From positions 1 to 14,516 of the forward strand of contig JAVCCX010000190.1 of NCBI GenBank assembly GCA_030765245.1: a DNA stretch of 14,516 nucleotides, written 5' to 3'. A program made the position numbers and the translations under genes. Source of the DNA: Candidatus Zophobacter franzmannii. GTDB lineage: Bacteria; Cloacimonadota; Cloacimonadia; Cloacimonadales; JAFGVF01. Within the stretch, counting starts at the first letter, position 1, and each line of letters begins with the position of its first letter. A model generated the notes under the pieces. It saw only the letters and a list, made by a program, of their open reading frames with translations. It had not been told where the DNA came from and made no database searches. Positions 1-7,124 of this stretch are shown here, in pieces.

Positions 1-1661
1 AGCAAAGAGAGTTCTTCCTAAAAGAGCAACTTAAGGTCATAAAGAAAGAGCTCGGGTTGGAAAAAGATGAATCTACTGCTGAGATAGAGAAGATAGAAAA
101 GAGGTTGAAAAAGCTCAAACTCACAGATGAAGTGAAGGCAGTTATAGAACTTGAGCTTGATAAGTTGAGGGTTATGCATCCGGGTGGCCCGGAATATTCT
201 GTTACGCAGAATTACCTGAACCAGCTTACGGTGCTTCCATGGGGAATATACACCAAAGACAATCTTGATATTAAGAAAGCTCGCGAGATTCTTGACGAGG
301 ACCATTTTGGACTCCAGGAAGTGAAGAAAATCATCTTAGAGTATATCGCTACTATCATCAAAAGTGGCAATCTCAGCGGAACAATCCTCTGTTTTGTTGG
401 ACCTCCGGGTGTTGGTAAGACATCAATAGGTAAGTCAATTGCCAGGTCTTTAGACCGTAAATTCTTCCGTTTTAGTCTGGGCGGAATGCGCGATGAAGCT
501 GAGATAAAGGGACATAGAAGAACCTATATTGGTGCTCTACCCGGTAAGATTATTGAGAGTCTTAAGCGGTCTGGTTCATCCAATCCAGTAATAATGCTGG
601 ATGAGATAGATAAACTCGGAAAAAGCTTTCAAGGAGATCCTGCCTCTGCCCTCTTAGAAGTCCTTGATCCAGAGCAGAATAGAGACTTCTTAGATCACTA
701 TCTCGATGTAAGGTTCGACCTTTCAAAAGTACTATTTGTAACAACAGCCAACCAATTAGATACTATTCCTGCCCCACTTTTAGATAGAATGGAGATTGTC
801 TCTATTCCCGGTTATGTGATGAGAGAGAAGATGGAGATTGCTAAGCGATACCTTATCCCTCGCCATCGCAAGGAACACGGGCTAAAAGCATCAGAAGTAA
901 GGATAACCGATAAGGGATTAGAACAGATCATTGAGGACTACTCCCGTGATGCCGGTGTCCGCTATTTGGAACAGCAGGTTAAAAAGATTATGCGTCAAGT
1001 AACGCTCAGAATGGCTGAGGGAAAAGGAGATTCATTCTCTGTTACAAAACGCAACATTAAAGAGTTTCTTGGAAAACCTATCTTTACTTCCGAACATCTC
1101 TACAAACGGACCTTCCCGGGTGTAGTACTTGGGCTTGCCTGGACTCCATATGGGGGTACTACTCTCTACATCGAAGCCTCATCATACAAATCTAAGGGTG
1201 GAGGTTTCAAACAGACAGGTCAGCTCGGAAGTGTAATGCAAGAATCTACTCAGATTGCCTATTCATATATCAGGTCTATCACATGTAAGAATGAGAAAAA
1301 CTGTGAATTCTATACCGAGAACTACATCCATTTGCATGTACCTGCAGGTGCAACTCCGAAAGATGGACCTTCCGCCGGTATCACAATGGCTCTGGCACTA
1401 TACTCTCTCATTAACGATAATCCTATAAAAAAAGGGATTGCAATGACCGGAGAGTTGACTCTTACTGGTAAAGTTCTCCCGATTGGTGGTTTAAGAGAGA
1501 AAGTGATTGCTGCCAAGAGAGTTGGAATCATGGAACTAATCTTCCCGAAAGAGAATGAGAATGACTTCATAGAGCTCCCTGATTATATCAAAGAGGGGAT
1601 CAATGCTCACTTTGTAGATTACTTTAAGGAAGTGCTCAAGATAGCATTTCCGGATAAATAG
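1..1661 (+). CDS. lon: Lon ATP-dependent protease (3' portion, 5' end outside window)
   Basis: This is the C-terminal 552 residues of Lon, the cytoplasmic ATP-dependent serine protease that degrades misfolded and regulatory proteins. The frame is open from base 3 and begins with QREFFLKEQLK, the conserved coiled-coil stretch before the AAA+ module (about residue 240 in typical ~800-residue Lons), so only the N-terminal substrate-binding domain is missing. A TTG at 57 is therefore internal and not the start. Visible motifs are Walker A GPPGVGKT, Walker B MLDEIDKLG, and the protease domain with catalytic Ser in PKDGPSAG (codon 1371-1373) and catalytic Lys in GGLREK (codon 1500-1502). The Ser-Lys spacing of 43 residues matches E. 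coli Lon by my count. All catalytic residues are present and the C-terminus is complete. A hairpin terminator follows, so lon is the last gene of its transcription unit. Confidence 0.97.
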   Translation, partial: QREFFLKEQLKVIKKELGLEKDESTAEIEKIEKRLKKLKLTDEVKAVIELELDKLRVMHPGGPEYSVTQNYLNQLTVLPWGIYTKDNLDIKKAREILDEDHFGLQEVKKIILEYIATIIKSGNLSGTILCFVGPPGVGKTSIGKSIARSLDRKFFRFSLGGMRDEAEIKGHRRTYIGALPGKIIESLKRSGSSNPVIMLDEIDKLGKSFQGDPASALLEVLDPEQNRDFLDHYLDVRFDLSKVLFVTTANQLDTIPAPLLDRMEIVSIPGYVMREKMEIAKRYLIPRHRKEHGLKASEVRITDKGLEQIIEDYSRDAGVRYLEQQVKKIMRQVTLRMAEGKGDSFSVTKRNIKEFLGKPIFTSEHLYKRTFPGVVLGLAWTPYGGTTLYIEASSYKSKGGGFKQTGQLGSVMQESTQIAYSYIRSITCKNEKNCEFYTENYIHLHVPAGATPKDGPSAGITMALALYSLINDNPIKKGIAMTGELTLTGKVLPIGGLREKVIAAKRVGIMELIFPKENENDFIELPDYIKEGINAHFVDYFKEVLKIAFPDK

Positions 1662-1673
1662 ATTCTATAGCAT

Positions 1674-1715
1674 AGAAAGAGAAGGTACAATTTATCCTTC
1701 TCTTTCTTTATATAT
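1674..1715 (+). terminator. Intrinsic terminator after lon
   Basis: A perfect 12-bp inverted repeat (AGAAAGAGAAGG at 1674-1685 pairing with CCTTCTCTTTCT at 1696-1707) with a 10-nt loop starts 12 nt after the lon stop. It is followed by TTATATATAC. The T-rich descending arm and tail fit a Rho-independent terminator, although the uninterrupted U-run is short. Confidence 0.7.
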
Positions 1716-1725
1716 ACTATTTTTG

Positions 1726-1754
1726 TTGACTAAAGCTATGGATGAGAATATTTC
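1726..1754 (+). promoter_or_regulatory. Candidate sigma-70-type promoter for the HD-GYP/methyltransferase/dus/TPR unit
   Basis: TTGACT (1726-1731) and TATTTC (1749-1754) are separated by 17 bp in the gap between the lon terminator and the next gene. The -35 is close to consensus and the -10 is weak (TAT only). A later TATAGA at 1764-1769 would place the transcript start too near the Shine-Dalgarno at 1775-1778. Some promoter is expected here because lon is terminated upstream, but this exact assignment is tentative. Confidence 0.35.
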
Positions 1755-1784
1755 ATTAATAACTATAGAACGATGGAGTAGACA

Positions 1785-3473
1785 ATGAGAAACTATACCT
1801 TCAGCTCCGATCCTGAAATCAATGAAATGCTAAACACTGTTGTTGATTCGATTAACTTTCATGCTCAACGACAACTGGGTCATATAAAACAGTTAACCCA
1901 GATTGGTGAAGCCCTTTCAGGTGAGAATGATATAAACCGTATCTTGGATTTGATTCTCCAAGAAGCACTTGAATATACTAATTCAGATGGTGCAACTATC
2001 TACACGGTAAGCCCTGACAATCAAGCTTTGGAGTATAAACTGGTTTATAATCGGTCAATGAACCTGCATATCGGTGGGTCACATGGAGAGCTGAACTGGC
2101 CAGTGGTAAAGCTATTCGATGAGGATGGAAACAAGATTCTAAAGAATATTGTTTCTTATGTTTATCACTCTAAGACGATTCAAAACTTTGATGATGTTTA
2201 CAAGCAGAACATGTTCGATGCTGAAAAGACCAGGCAGATGGATAAAACCAATAATTATAGATGCAAATCTATGGTTGCCATTCCCTTAAGGAATCATGAG
2301 GAAGAGATTCTTGGTGTGATCCAGCTTATCAATGCTATGGATAAAGAAGATAATGTGGTTAGTTTCTCACCTGAGCATATTGTTATGCTGAACTCCCTTG
2401 CGTCACAAGCAGCGATATCCCTCTCAAACAAGAAATTGATTGAAGACCTGGAGAAGCTGATTAGACAGGTGATTAGAGCAATTGCTGTCGCTATTGATAG
2501 GAAATCCAAATACACCGGAGGACATATTGCAAAGGTGGCAAACCTTACTGAGATGATAAGTCAGAGAATTAACAAAGCTGATTACGGGCATTTCAAAGAC
2601 CTAAGATTTACTGATGATGAAATCACTGAGATATCTATTGCCGGTTGGATGCATGATGTGGGCAAGATTACAACCCCTGAATACATCATGGATAAAGGGA
2701 CAAAACTTGAGAAGATGATGGATGGAATTGAAGTAGTTCAGATGAGACTTGAGTTAACCAAGCAAGTTATTCTTAAAGACTCGCTAAAACCCGGGATAGA
2801 TGATGTAGAAAGAAGTAAAACAAAGAACCTATTAGAAAAGATAAACAATTATTATGAAGTAGTAAAGACGGCAAATTCAGGTAATGAATATCTCGCTGAC
2901 CACATGGTTGAAAAGCTAAAAGAGATTCACACTTTCAAGTACTGCTCTGATGGCATTGACTACTTTCTAATAAATGATAATGAACTGAAAAATCTCTGCA
3001 TTCGTAAGGGAACTTTTACTCCAGAAGAGAGAGAGCTCATGAATAACCATGTGCTAGCCTCTTGGGAGATATTGTCTCAACTTCAATTCCCTAAAAAGTA
3101 TGAGAATGTAGCCCTGTACGCAGCATCTCACCATGAGAAGCTAAATGGGAAGGGTTACCCAAAACATCTTACTGCAGAGCAGTTACCGGTGCAATCAAGG
3201 TTATTGGCAGTCGCTGACATATTTGAAGCTCTAACTGCCTGCGATAGGCCATACAAGGATGGGAAAGCACTGACAGAGACCTTTAAAATATTAGGATATG
3301 CAGTTAAAGCAAGAGAGATTGATGCCAACATTGTGGAGTTTCTCTTAGATTCAGATATCTACATTGATTATGCTAAGCGATATATGATAGATGAGAATGG
3401 AGATTTAAATTACCAAATTGATACCCTTGATAAAGAGGAGTTAAGAAAGATTTTCAATGAAAACTCTAAGTAA
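1785..3473 (+). CDS. GAF-domain HD-GYP phosphohydrolase (probable c-di-GMP phosphodiesterase)
   Basis: This is a 562-residue cytoplasmic signalling protein without a signal peptide or membrane segment. Residues ~35-215 form a GAF sensor domain (SDGATIYTV near 67-75, then KSMVAIPLR and ILGVIQLIN). A linker helix leads to an HD-GYP domain at ~225-530. Metal/catalytic residues are in place: GGH at 245-247, HD at 290-291 with K294, H422, HHE at 449-451, GYP at 457-459 and VAD at 476-478 followed by DRPYK. HD-GYP proteins of this type hydrolyse cyclic di-GMP; that activity is inferred from the motifs. Unusually, about 100 residues (~305-407), rich in charge and probably helical, separate the HD core from the segment KGTFTPEERELMNNH, where compact HD-GYP domains have only a short loop. 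The ATG at 1785 has GGAG six bases upstream. The last 17 bp overlap the following methyltransferase, suggesting translational coupling. The ligand of the GAF domain cannot be told from sequence. Confidence 0.9.
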   Translation: MRNYTFSSDPEINEMLNTVVDSINFHAQRQLGHIKQLTQIGEALSGENDINRILDLILQEALEYTNSDGATIYTVSPDNQALEYKLVYNRSMNLHIGGSHGELNWPVVKLFDEDGNKILKNIVSYVYHSKTIQNFDDVYKQNMFDAEKTRQMDKTNNYRCKSMVAIPLRNHEEEILGVIQLINAMDKEDNVVSFSPEHIVMLNSLASQAAISLSNKKLIEDLEKLIRQVIRAIAVAIDRKSKYTGGHIAKVANLTEMISQRINKADYGHFKDLRFTDDEITEISIAGWMHDVGKITTPEYIMDKGTKLEKMMDGIEVVQMRLELTKQVILKDSLKPGIDDVERSKTKNLLEKINNYYEVVKTANSGNEYLADHMVEKLKEIHTFKYCSDGIDYFLINDNELKNLCIRKGTFTPEERELMNNHVLASWEILSQLQFPKKYENVALYAASHHEKLNGKGYPKHLTAEQLPVQSRLLAVADIFEALTACDRPYKDGKALTETFKILGYAVKAREIDANIVEFLLDSDIYIDYAKRYMIDENGDLNYQIDTLDKEELRKIFNENSK

Positions 3474-4200
3474 AAACGCCTGTAAGGAGTTAAGAAAACT
3501 CCAGCAGAAGAAGTATCGTAAGCAGAAGAATGTTGTTGTAGTGGAAGGTGTAAGACTAATTCAGCAAGTTATAGATCAGAAAATCTATCCAACAGAAGTT
3601 TATCTCTTGAAAGGTGTTTCCCATAAGAAATACCCTTTTCTGGAAAACTCCTTTGCTAATTATTATGAACTAGATGCACACCAGCTTAAATCAATCTGTG
3701 ACACCGAGCACCCTCAAGAAATAGCATGCCTCTTCCCCGTTGTGGAACAACTACTTACTAAAAGAGATTTTATTCTCTACTTAGATGGTATCTCAGACCC
3801 GGGGAATTTAGGCACAATTATAAGAACTTCTATTGCAGCCGGAGTTTCAGGTATAGCTCTATCACCTGACAGTTGTGAGATATTCTCACCAAAAGTCATT
3901 CGTGCTTCCTTGGGAACTATATTCTTTATGCCTATCGAATACAAGACCCCTGCATGGTTAGCGGAAGAAAAGGGGATAAAAATTGGAGCTGTTCTTGAAA
4001 ACGCTGAATCGATAGTAGGTTTTGATATACCCAAAGGAGATAAAGTCCTGGTAATTGGGTCAGAAGCGAATGGTATTAGACCCGCAATTGAACCCCTGTT
4101 AGACTATAGAGTCAAGCTTCCACAGAAAGAAGGTATTGAATCCCTGAATGCCGCTATTGCAGCCTCTTTACTGATGTATAAATTGAAGGGTATGATTTAA
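3457..4200 (+). CDS. SpoU/TrmH-family RNA 2'-O-methyltransferase
   Basis: This 247-residue member of the SPOUT class uses S-adenosylmethionine to methylate a ribose 2'-O in rRNA or tRNA. The N-terminal ~100 residues form the RNA substrate-binding domain, opening with SKNACKELRKLQQKKYR and the VVVVEGVRL strand. The knotted catalytic domain shows motif 1 DPGNLGTIIRT (N117, R123), motif 2 VLVIGSEANGI (198-207) and motif 3 LPQKEGIESLNAAIAAS (221-237). The length fits the RlmB/TsnR-like subgroup. The exact nucleotide target cannot be assigned, so no symbol is given. The start at 3457 lies inside the end of the HD-GYP gene and lacks a strong Shine-Dalgarno, but the alignable N-terminus begins exactly here, so it is preferred. 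Its TAA shares one base with the ATG of the next gene (TAATG). Confidence 0.93.
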   Translation: MKTLSKNACKELRKLQQKKYRKQKNVVVVEGVRLIQQVIDQKIYPTEVYLLKGVSHKKYPFLENSFANYYELDAHQLKSICDTEHPQEIACLFPVVEQLLTKRDFILYLDGISDPGNLGTIIRTSIAAGVSGIALSPDSCEIFSPKVIRASLGTIFFMPIEYKTPAWLAEEKGIKIGAVLENAESIVGFDIPKGDKVLVIGSEANGIRPAIEPLLDYRVKLPQKEGIESLNAAIAASLLMYKLKGMI

Positions 4201-5168
4201 TGCCACTCCAGGATGTTACAGACCGCAAGATCTGGCTTGCACCATTAGCAGGATATACCGATAACGCTTTTAGACGAATCTGTAAAGAGTGTGGTGTAGA
4301 TGTTTTAGTGAGTGAGATGGTTAGTGCAGATGGACTTATGCATGAGCAAAGCAACACAATTGACTATGCTAAATTCTCAGATGAGCAACAGCCCTTCTTT
4401 ATCCAAATATTTGGGAACAATCCATTGATAATGGCACAAGGAGCTGAATCTCTTATCAAGTTAAACCCATACGGAATCGACATTAATATGGGATGCCCTG
4501 TAAAGAAAGTGATTAAGAGAGGAGCCGGATCAGCTCTAATGCAAACTCCTTCAATTGCTTTCGATATCGTACGAGAAGTAAAAAAGGCTCTTCACGGGAC
4601 TGACATCATATTATCGGCGAAGTTTCGCTCAGGTTGGGATCTACAAAGCATCAACTATTTAGATTTTGGCAAAGGATTAGAGGATGCGGGGGCAGAGTTA
4701 ATCTGTCTCCACCCACGCACAAGGTCCCAAATGTTCTCAGGTGAAGCAAAATGGGAACACATAAAGTCTTTAAAAGAATCAGTAACTGTCCCAGTGATTG
4801 GGAATGGTGACATAAACTCAATCATCACCGGTATGGAGATGTTTGAAAAGACTGGTTGTGATAGTATTATGATCGGTCGTGGAAGTCTTGGAAAACCCTG
4901 GCTATTTGAAGAGATTCGTTCCGCTATAGATGGGACATTCTCTGTGCCTTTAGATAATAATTGGAAATACAAGGTTATTGAGAAACATCTTAAATATGTT
5001 TTAGAAGAGAATGACAATAACCACGAACAAGCAGTAAAAGAGTTTCGTGCCCATGTAAGTACCTACACAAAAGGTATTCCGGGTGGGTCGAAAACACGAG
5101 ATCTCATCAATCGAACGACTGATGTTGATGTAATCATGTTTGAAATAAGAAAGCTATTTAGGTTGTAG
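4200..5168 (+). CDS. dusB: tRNA-dihydrouridine synthase (DusB-like)
   Basis: This 322-residue FMN-dependent enzyme reduces uridine to 5,6-dihydrouridine in the D-loop region of tRNA using NAD(P)H. The TIM-barrel domain starts with LAPLAGYTDNAFR and carries the family signature DINMGCPVKK with catalytic Cys99. It also has the FMN/substrate residues K141 in SAKFRSGW and H171 in LHPRTR, and the phosphate-binding strands VIGNGDI and SIMIGRGSLGKPW. The C-terminal ~85 residues match the helical tRNA-binding domain (FRAHVSTYTKGIPGGSKTR). Length is normal for DusB. The symbol is given by overall resemblance to the bacterial DusB/NifR3 group; another Dus subfamily remains possible. It sits between an RNA methyltransferase (1-nt overlap) and a TPR gene (1-nt gap), consistent with co-translation. 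Confidence 0.93.
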   Translation: MPLQDVTDRKIWLAPLAGYTDNAFRRICKECGVDVLVSEMVSADGLMHEQSNTIDYAKFSDEQQPFFIQIFGNNPLIMAQGAESLIKLNPYGIDINMGCPVKKVIKRGAGSALMQTPSIAFDIVREVKKALHGTDIILSAKFRSGWDLQSINYLDFGKGLEDAGAELICLHPRTRSQMFSGEAKWEHIKSLKESVTVPVIGNGDINSIITGMEMFEKTGCDSIMIGRGSLGKPWLFEEIRSAIDGTFSVPLDNNWKYKVIEKHLKYVLEENDNNHEQAVKEFRAHVSTYTKGIPGGSKTRDLINRTTDVDVIMFEIRKLFRL

Positions 5169-5169
5169 A

Positions 5170-6060
5170 ATGAATAAAGTTGATAGTTTAATTTTAAGTG
5201 CTAGAGAAATTGCAGAAACCAATTGGCTCAAAGCAATGAATATTATTAGAGATGGGATAAGTGAATACCCATCTGAACCAGCCCTATATGTTATGATGGG
5301 TGATATATATCTGAAAAGAAACGCCACTACAAGGAGTATCGACTACTTTAAAAAGGCAATCAGACTAGGTAATCCCAGCGATGAGTTACTTACGAAGATA
5401 GCGGACACATATCTCCTCATGGATGATTTTAATACATCTTTAAAATACTACGAGATGCTCACAGAATTACAAATCAATGTTGTTCATAAGAAAGTATATG
5501 TCCTCCATAGATTGAATAAACTCAATAAGGCTTTGGACCTGCTAGAGAACTATATATGGGAATCACCTTATCCGGAAACTATTCTTCAATATGCTGAGAT
5601 TCTGGCCCAATTAGGTAGAAAAGATGAAGCCTTAGAAAACATCAATCTTGGATTAAAGAAATTTGCTGGTGAACCTAGATTAATTGGTCTTGCCGGGATA
5701 ATAAACTACCTGTCCGGCAATCATCTCCCTGCATGTAAATGCTTTTCTATTGTTGAATCTGCGAATCCTGATAATAATTGGAGAGTTAGATATTTGTACA
5801 TGTATGCCAAGGCATCACTTCATTCCGGATTTACCGAGAAAGGGCTTAGGCTTTTGGAAGATTATATCCTGAATGTTAATCCTGACATTGAAGTATTTAG
5901 ATACTATTTAGTCGAGATGTTCAAAGTAGGTCGGATCAATCAAGCAAAATCACTACTTCAGAAGTTAGAAGATAAGGATTCAGTTCGCGGAATTACTCTA
6001 ACAAGTATGAAGTTAAGTCTTAATTATTATATAAACTTAGATTCCCCTAATTCAGATTAA
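5170..6060 (+). CDS. TPR-repeat protein of unknown function
   Basis: This 296-residue protein consists almost entirely of tetratricopeptide-type helical hairpins. There are about seven, visible as recurring ~34-residue blocks such as PALYVMMGDIYLKRNATTRSI near 35-55, ELLTKIADTYLLMDDFNTSL near 72-91 and ETILQYAEILAQLGRKDEAL near 137-156. No signal peptide, membrane helix or catalytic domain is seen, so it is probably a cytoplasmic protein-protein interaction scaffold. Its start follows the dus stop by one base, and only a weak AGG precedes it, so translation is probably coupled. It closes the + strand unit and is followed by the shared bidirectional terminator. No specific function can be assigned. 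Co-transcription with RNA-modification and c-di-GMP genes is the only contextual clue. Confidence 0.85.
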   Translation: MNKVDSLILSAREIAETNWLKAMNIIRDGISEYPSEPALYVMMGDIYLKRNATTRSIDYFKKAIRLGNPSDELLTKIADTYLLMDDFNTSLKYYEMLTELQINVVHKKVYVLHRLNKLNKALDLLENYIWESPYPETILQYAEILAQLGRKDEALENINLGLKKFAGEPRLIGLAGIINYLSGNHLPACKCFSIVESANPDNNWRVRYLYMYAKASLHSGFTEKGLRLLEDYILNVNPDIEVFRYYLVEMFKVGRINQAKSLLQKLEDKDSVRGITLTSMKLSLNYYINLDSPNSD

Positions 6061-6066
6061 ATAAAT

Positions 6067-6115
6067 AAAGTCCAAAGCTACCTCAACAATATTGTTGAAG
6101 GTACCTTTGGACTTT
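6067..6115. terminator. Bidirectional terminator between convergent operons
   Basis: A long imperfect hairpin fills the gap between the TPR stop (6060) and the stop of the oppositely oriented gene (6124). AAAGTCCAAAG (6067-6077) pairs with CTTTGGACTTT (6105-6115), then there is a C/C mismatch. TACCT (6079-6083) pairs with AGGTA (6099-6103), and CAACA pairs with TGTTG around an ATAT loop, with one bulged A at 6098. The + strand continues TTTTAAAA. The - strand reads into TTTATTTATTTAA. It can therefore end transcription from both sides. Confidence 0.85.
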
Positions 6116-6123
6116 TAAAAATA

Positions 6124-7113
6124 CTAAGAATCTATCGGGTTATTTTGACCAAGCATTGCCAGGTAGAATGCCAACATATCCACAAAATAGACTAGATTAG
6201 CAAAATCTACAAATGGGTTTCCTGTCTCAGCAAAAATATTCAGCGACTGAATTCCTTTCTGCCCCAATAACTCCTTAAATTCATCATGCACCGGAGTTGT
6301 TAAGCTCAAGTTATCAATAATAATTGGAATATAATTCTCATTGAGGAGCTCACTTCTCCAAACCCCTTGCTCATATTCGAGCATATTTTCATAGCTACTA
6401 TAGAAAGCAGGATATTTTGAGAGTTTATTGATCTGGTTTTTTAACCTTCCTGCCACGGGTCTGAAAAGCTTTTCTTTATAATATATCAGTGGAATTCGTC
6501 CATGAATACTATGTGCATATTGCTTAGCCATATTCATCTCATATTCCTGGTTCCTAGTTATTGCTCCTGCTTTGATAACGAGCCCACCAATAACCTTATC
6601 AATTATCTTTTCATCTTCTAAGATATTGGTCATTAACAGAGTCTTCAGCACTAGTCCATATAGATATGGAAACAGAAGGACCGGGATATTGGGTGATGTG
6701 AAGAAGAAACCATTAGATTCAAACTCCAGCTTATTCAGTTCAGTTGAGATTAGAATAACATCCGACTTTGATTCTTCCATTGTATCTAAATAATTATCTT
6801 TAATAATGCGTTCTTTATCAAAGTCAATGTACACAACCAGAGTATCTCTTTTCAGACATCTAGCATTGAGTTTATCAGTGTTGATAACTTCAATCTTCCC
6901 TTTAAGGACTTCTCTAAAAATTCTAGTAGTATTACATTTATTCTTATTGATAAAAATAAGCGTCCTATACTCACTATTCTTAAATGGTTTTCTTTGCTGG
7001 AATTTGAACTCATCCTTTGCAATCATAACACATTGAGGGTAATGGATTATCTGGTCATAAACATTGTCAGAGTCGATATTCTTAAATAAATCTATATCAT
7101 TTGAAAGATGCAT
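6124..7113 (-). CDS. Divergent PGI/PMI-family (SIS-fold) protein, possibly a pseudoenzyme
   Basis: This 329-residue protein aligns by eye along its whole length with the archaeal/bacterial bifunctional phosphoglucose/phosphomannose isomerase family. The N-terminus (DLFKNIDSDNVYDQIIHYP) matches that family's opening. Residues 205-238 (GRIPLIYY, then RLKNQINKLSKYPAFY) match its 'G.IPVIY ... RWKNQINENAK.PA' core, and the C-terminus (NLVYFVDMLAFYLAMLG near 306-322) matches its final helix. The first SIS subdomain, however, has no GGSA or SGNTEE sugar-phosphate loops; around 50-100 it reads TLIFINKN and TLVVYIDFD instead. The family's Glu in NQINEN is K230 here, and the His of the ELNHNE segment aligns with E246. 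I infer a fold without isomerase activity, perhaps regulatory. The ATG at 7113 has GGGAG upstream overlapping the pgi stop, with an 11-nt gap. Family assignment is from recalled motifs, not a search. Confidence 0.7.
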   Translation of the reverse strand: MHLSNDIDLFKNIDSDNVYDQIIHYPQCVMIAKDEFKFQQRKPFKNSEYRTLIFINKNKCNTTRIFREVLKGKIEVINTDKLNARCLKRDTLVVYIDFDKERIIKDNYLDTMEESKSDVILISTELNKLEFESNGFFFTSPNIPVLLFPYLYGLVLKTLLMTNILEDEKIIDKVIGGLVIKAGAITRNQEYEMNMAKQYAHSIHGRIPLIYYKEKLFRPVAGRLKNQINKLSKYPAFYSSYENMLEYEQGVWRSELLNENYIPIIIDNLSLTTPVHDEFKELLGQKGIQSLNIFAETGNPFVDFANLVYFVDMLAFYLAMLGQNNPIDS

Positions 7114-7124
7114 TAAACTACTCC

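Noticed and set aside
57..59. TTG at 57 as the start of a short Lon-like protease
   Set aside because: The frame stays open to the left edge and encodes the conserved QREFFLKEQLK segment, so lon simply begins outside the window.
1322..1570. 82-codon - strand frame opposite the Lon protease domain
   Set aside because: It is a shadow of the strongly conserved Lon catalytic region, with no independent evidence of coding.
1662..1784. Possible small gene in the lon/HD-GYP gap
   Set aside because: The 123-bp gap holds a terminator hairpin, a promoter-like pair and a Shine-Dalgarno, and no supported reading frame was found.
3436..3497. Direct repeat of AGGAGTTAAGAAA at 3436-3448 and 3485-3497 across the HD-GYP/methyltransferase junction
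   Set aside because: Both copies encode the ordinary peptide ELRK in conserved positions of their own proteins. The first AGGAG is 16 nt from the ATG, too far for a normal Shine-Dalgarno. Chance similarity is the simplest explanation.
4655..5017. 120-codon open frame on the - strand inside dus
   Set aside because: It is antisense to a well-supported dihydrouridine synthase, has no plausible ribosome binding site or family motif, and has the composition of a shadow frame.
6061..6123. Possible small RNA or riboswitch in the long hairpin between convergent genes
   Set aside because: The T-rich tails in both directions and the convergent stops fit a bidirectional terminator, and no promoter or conserved aptamer-like structure is visible.
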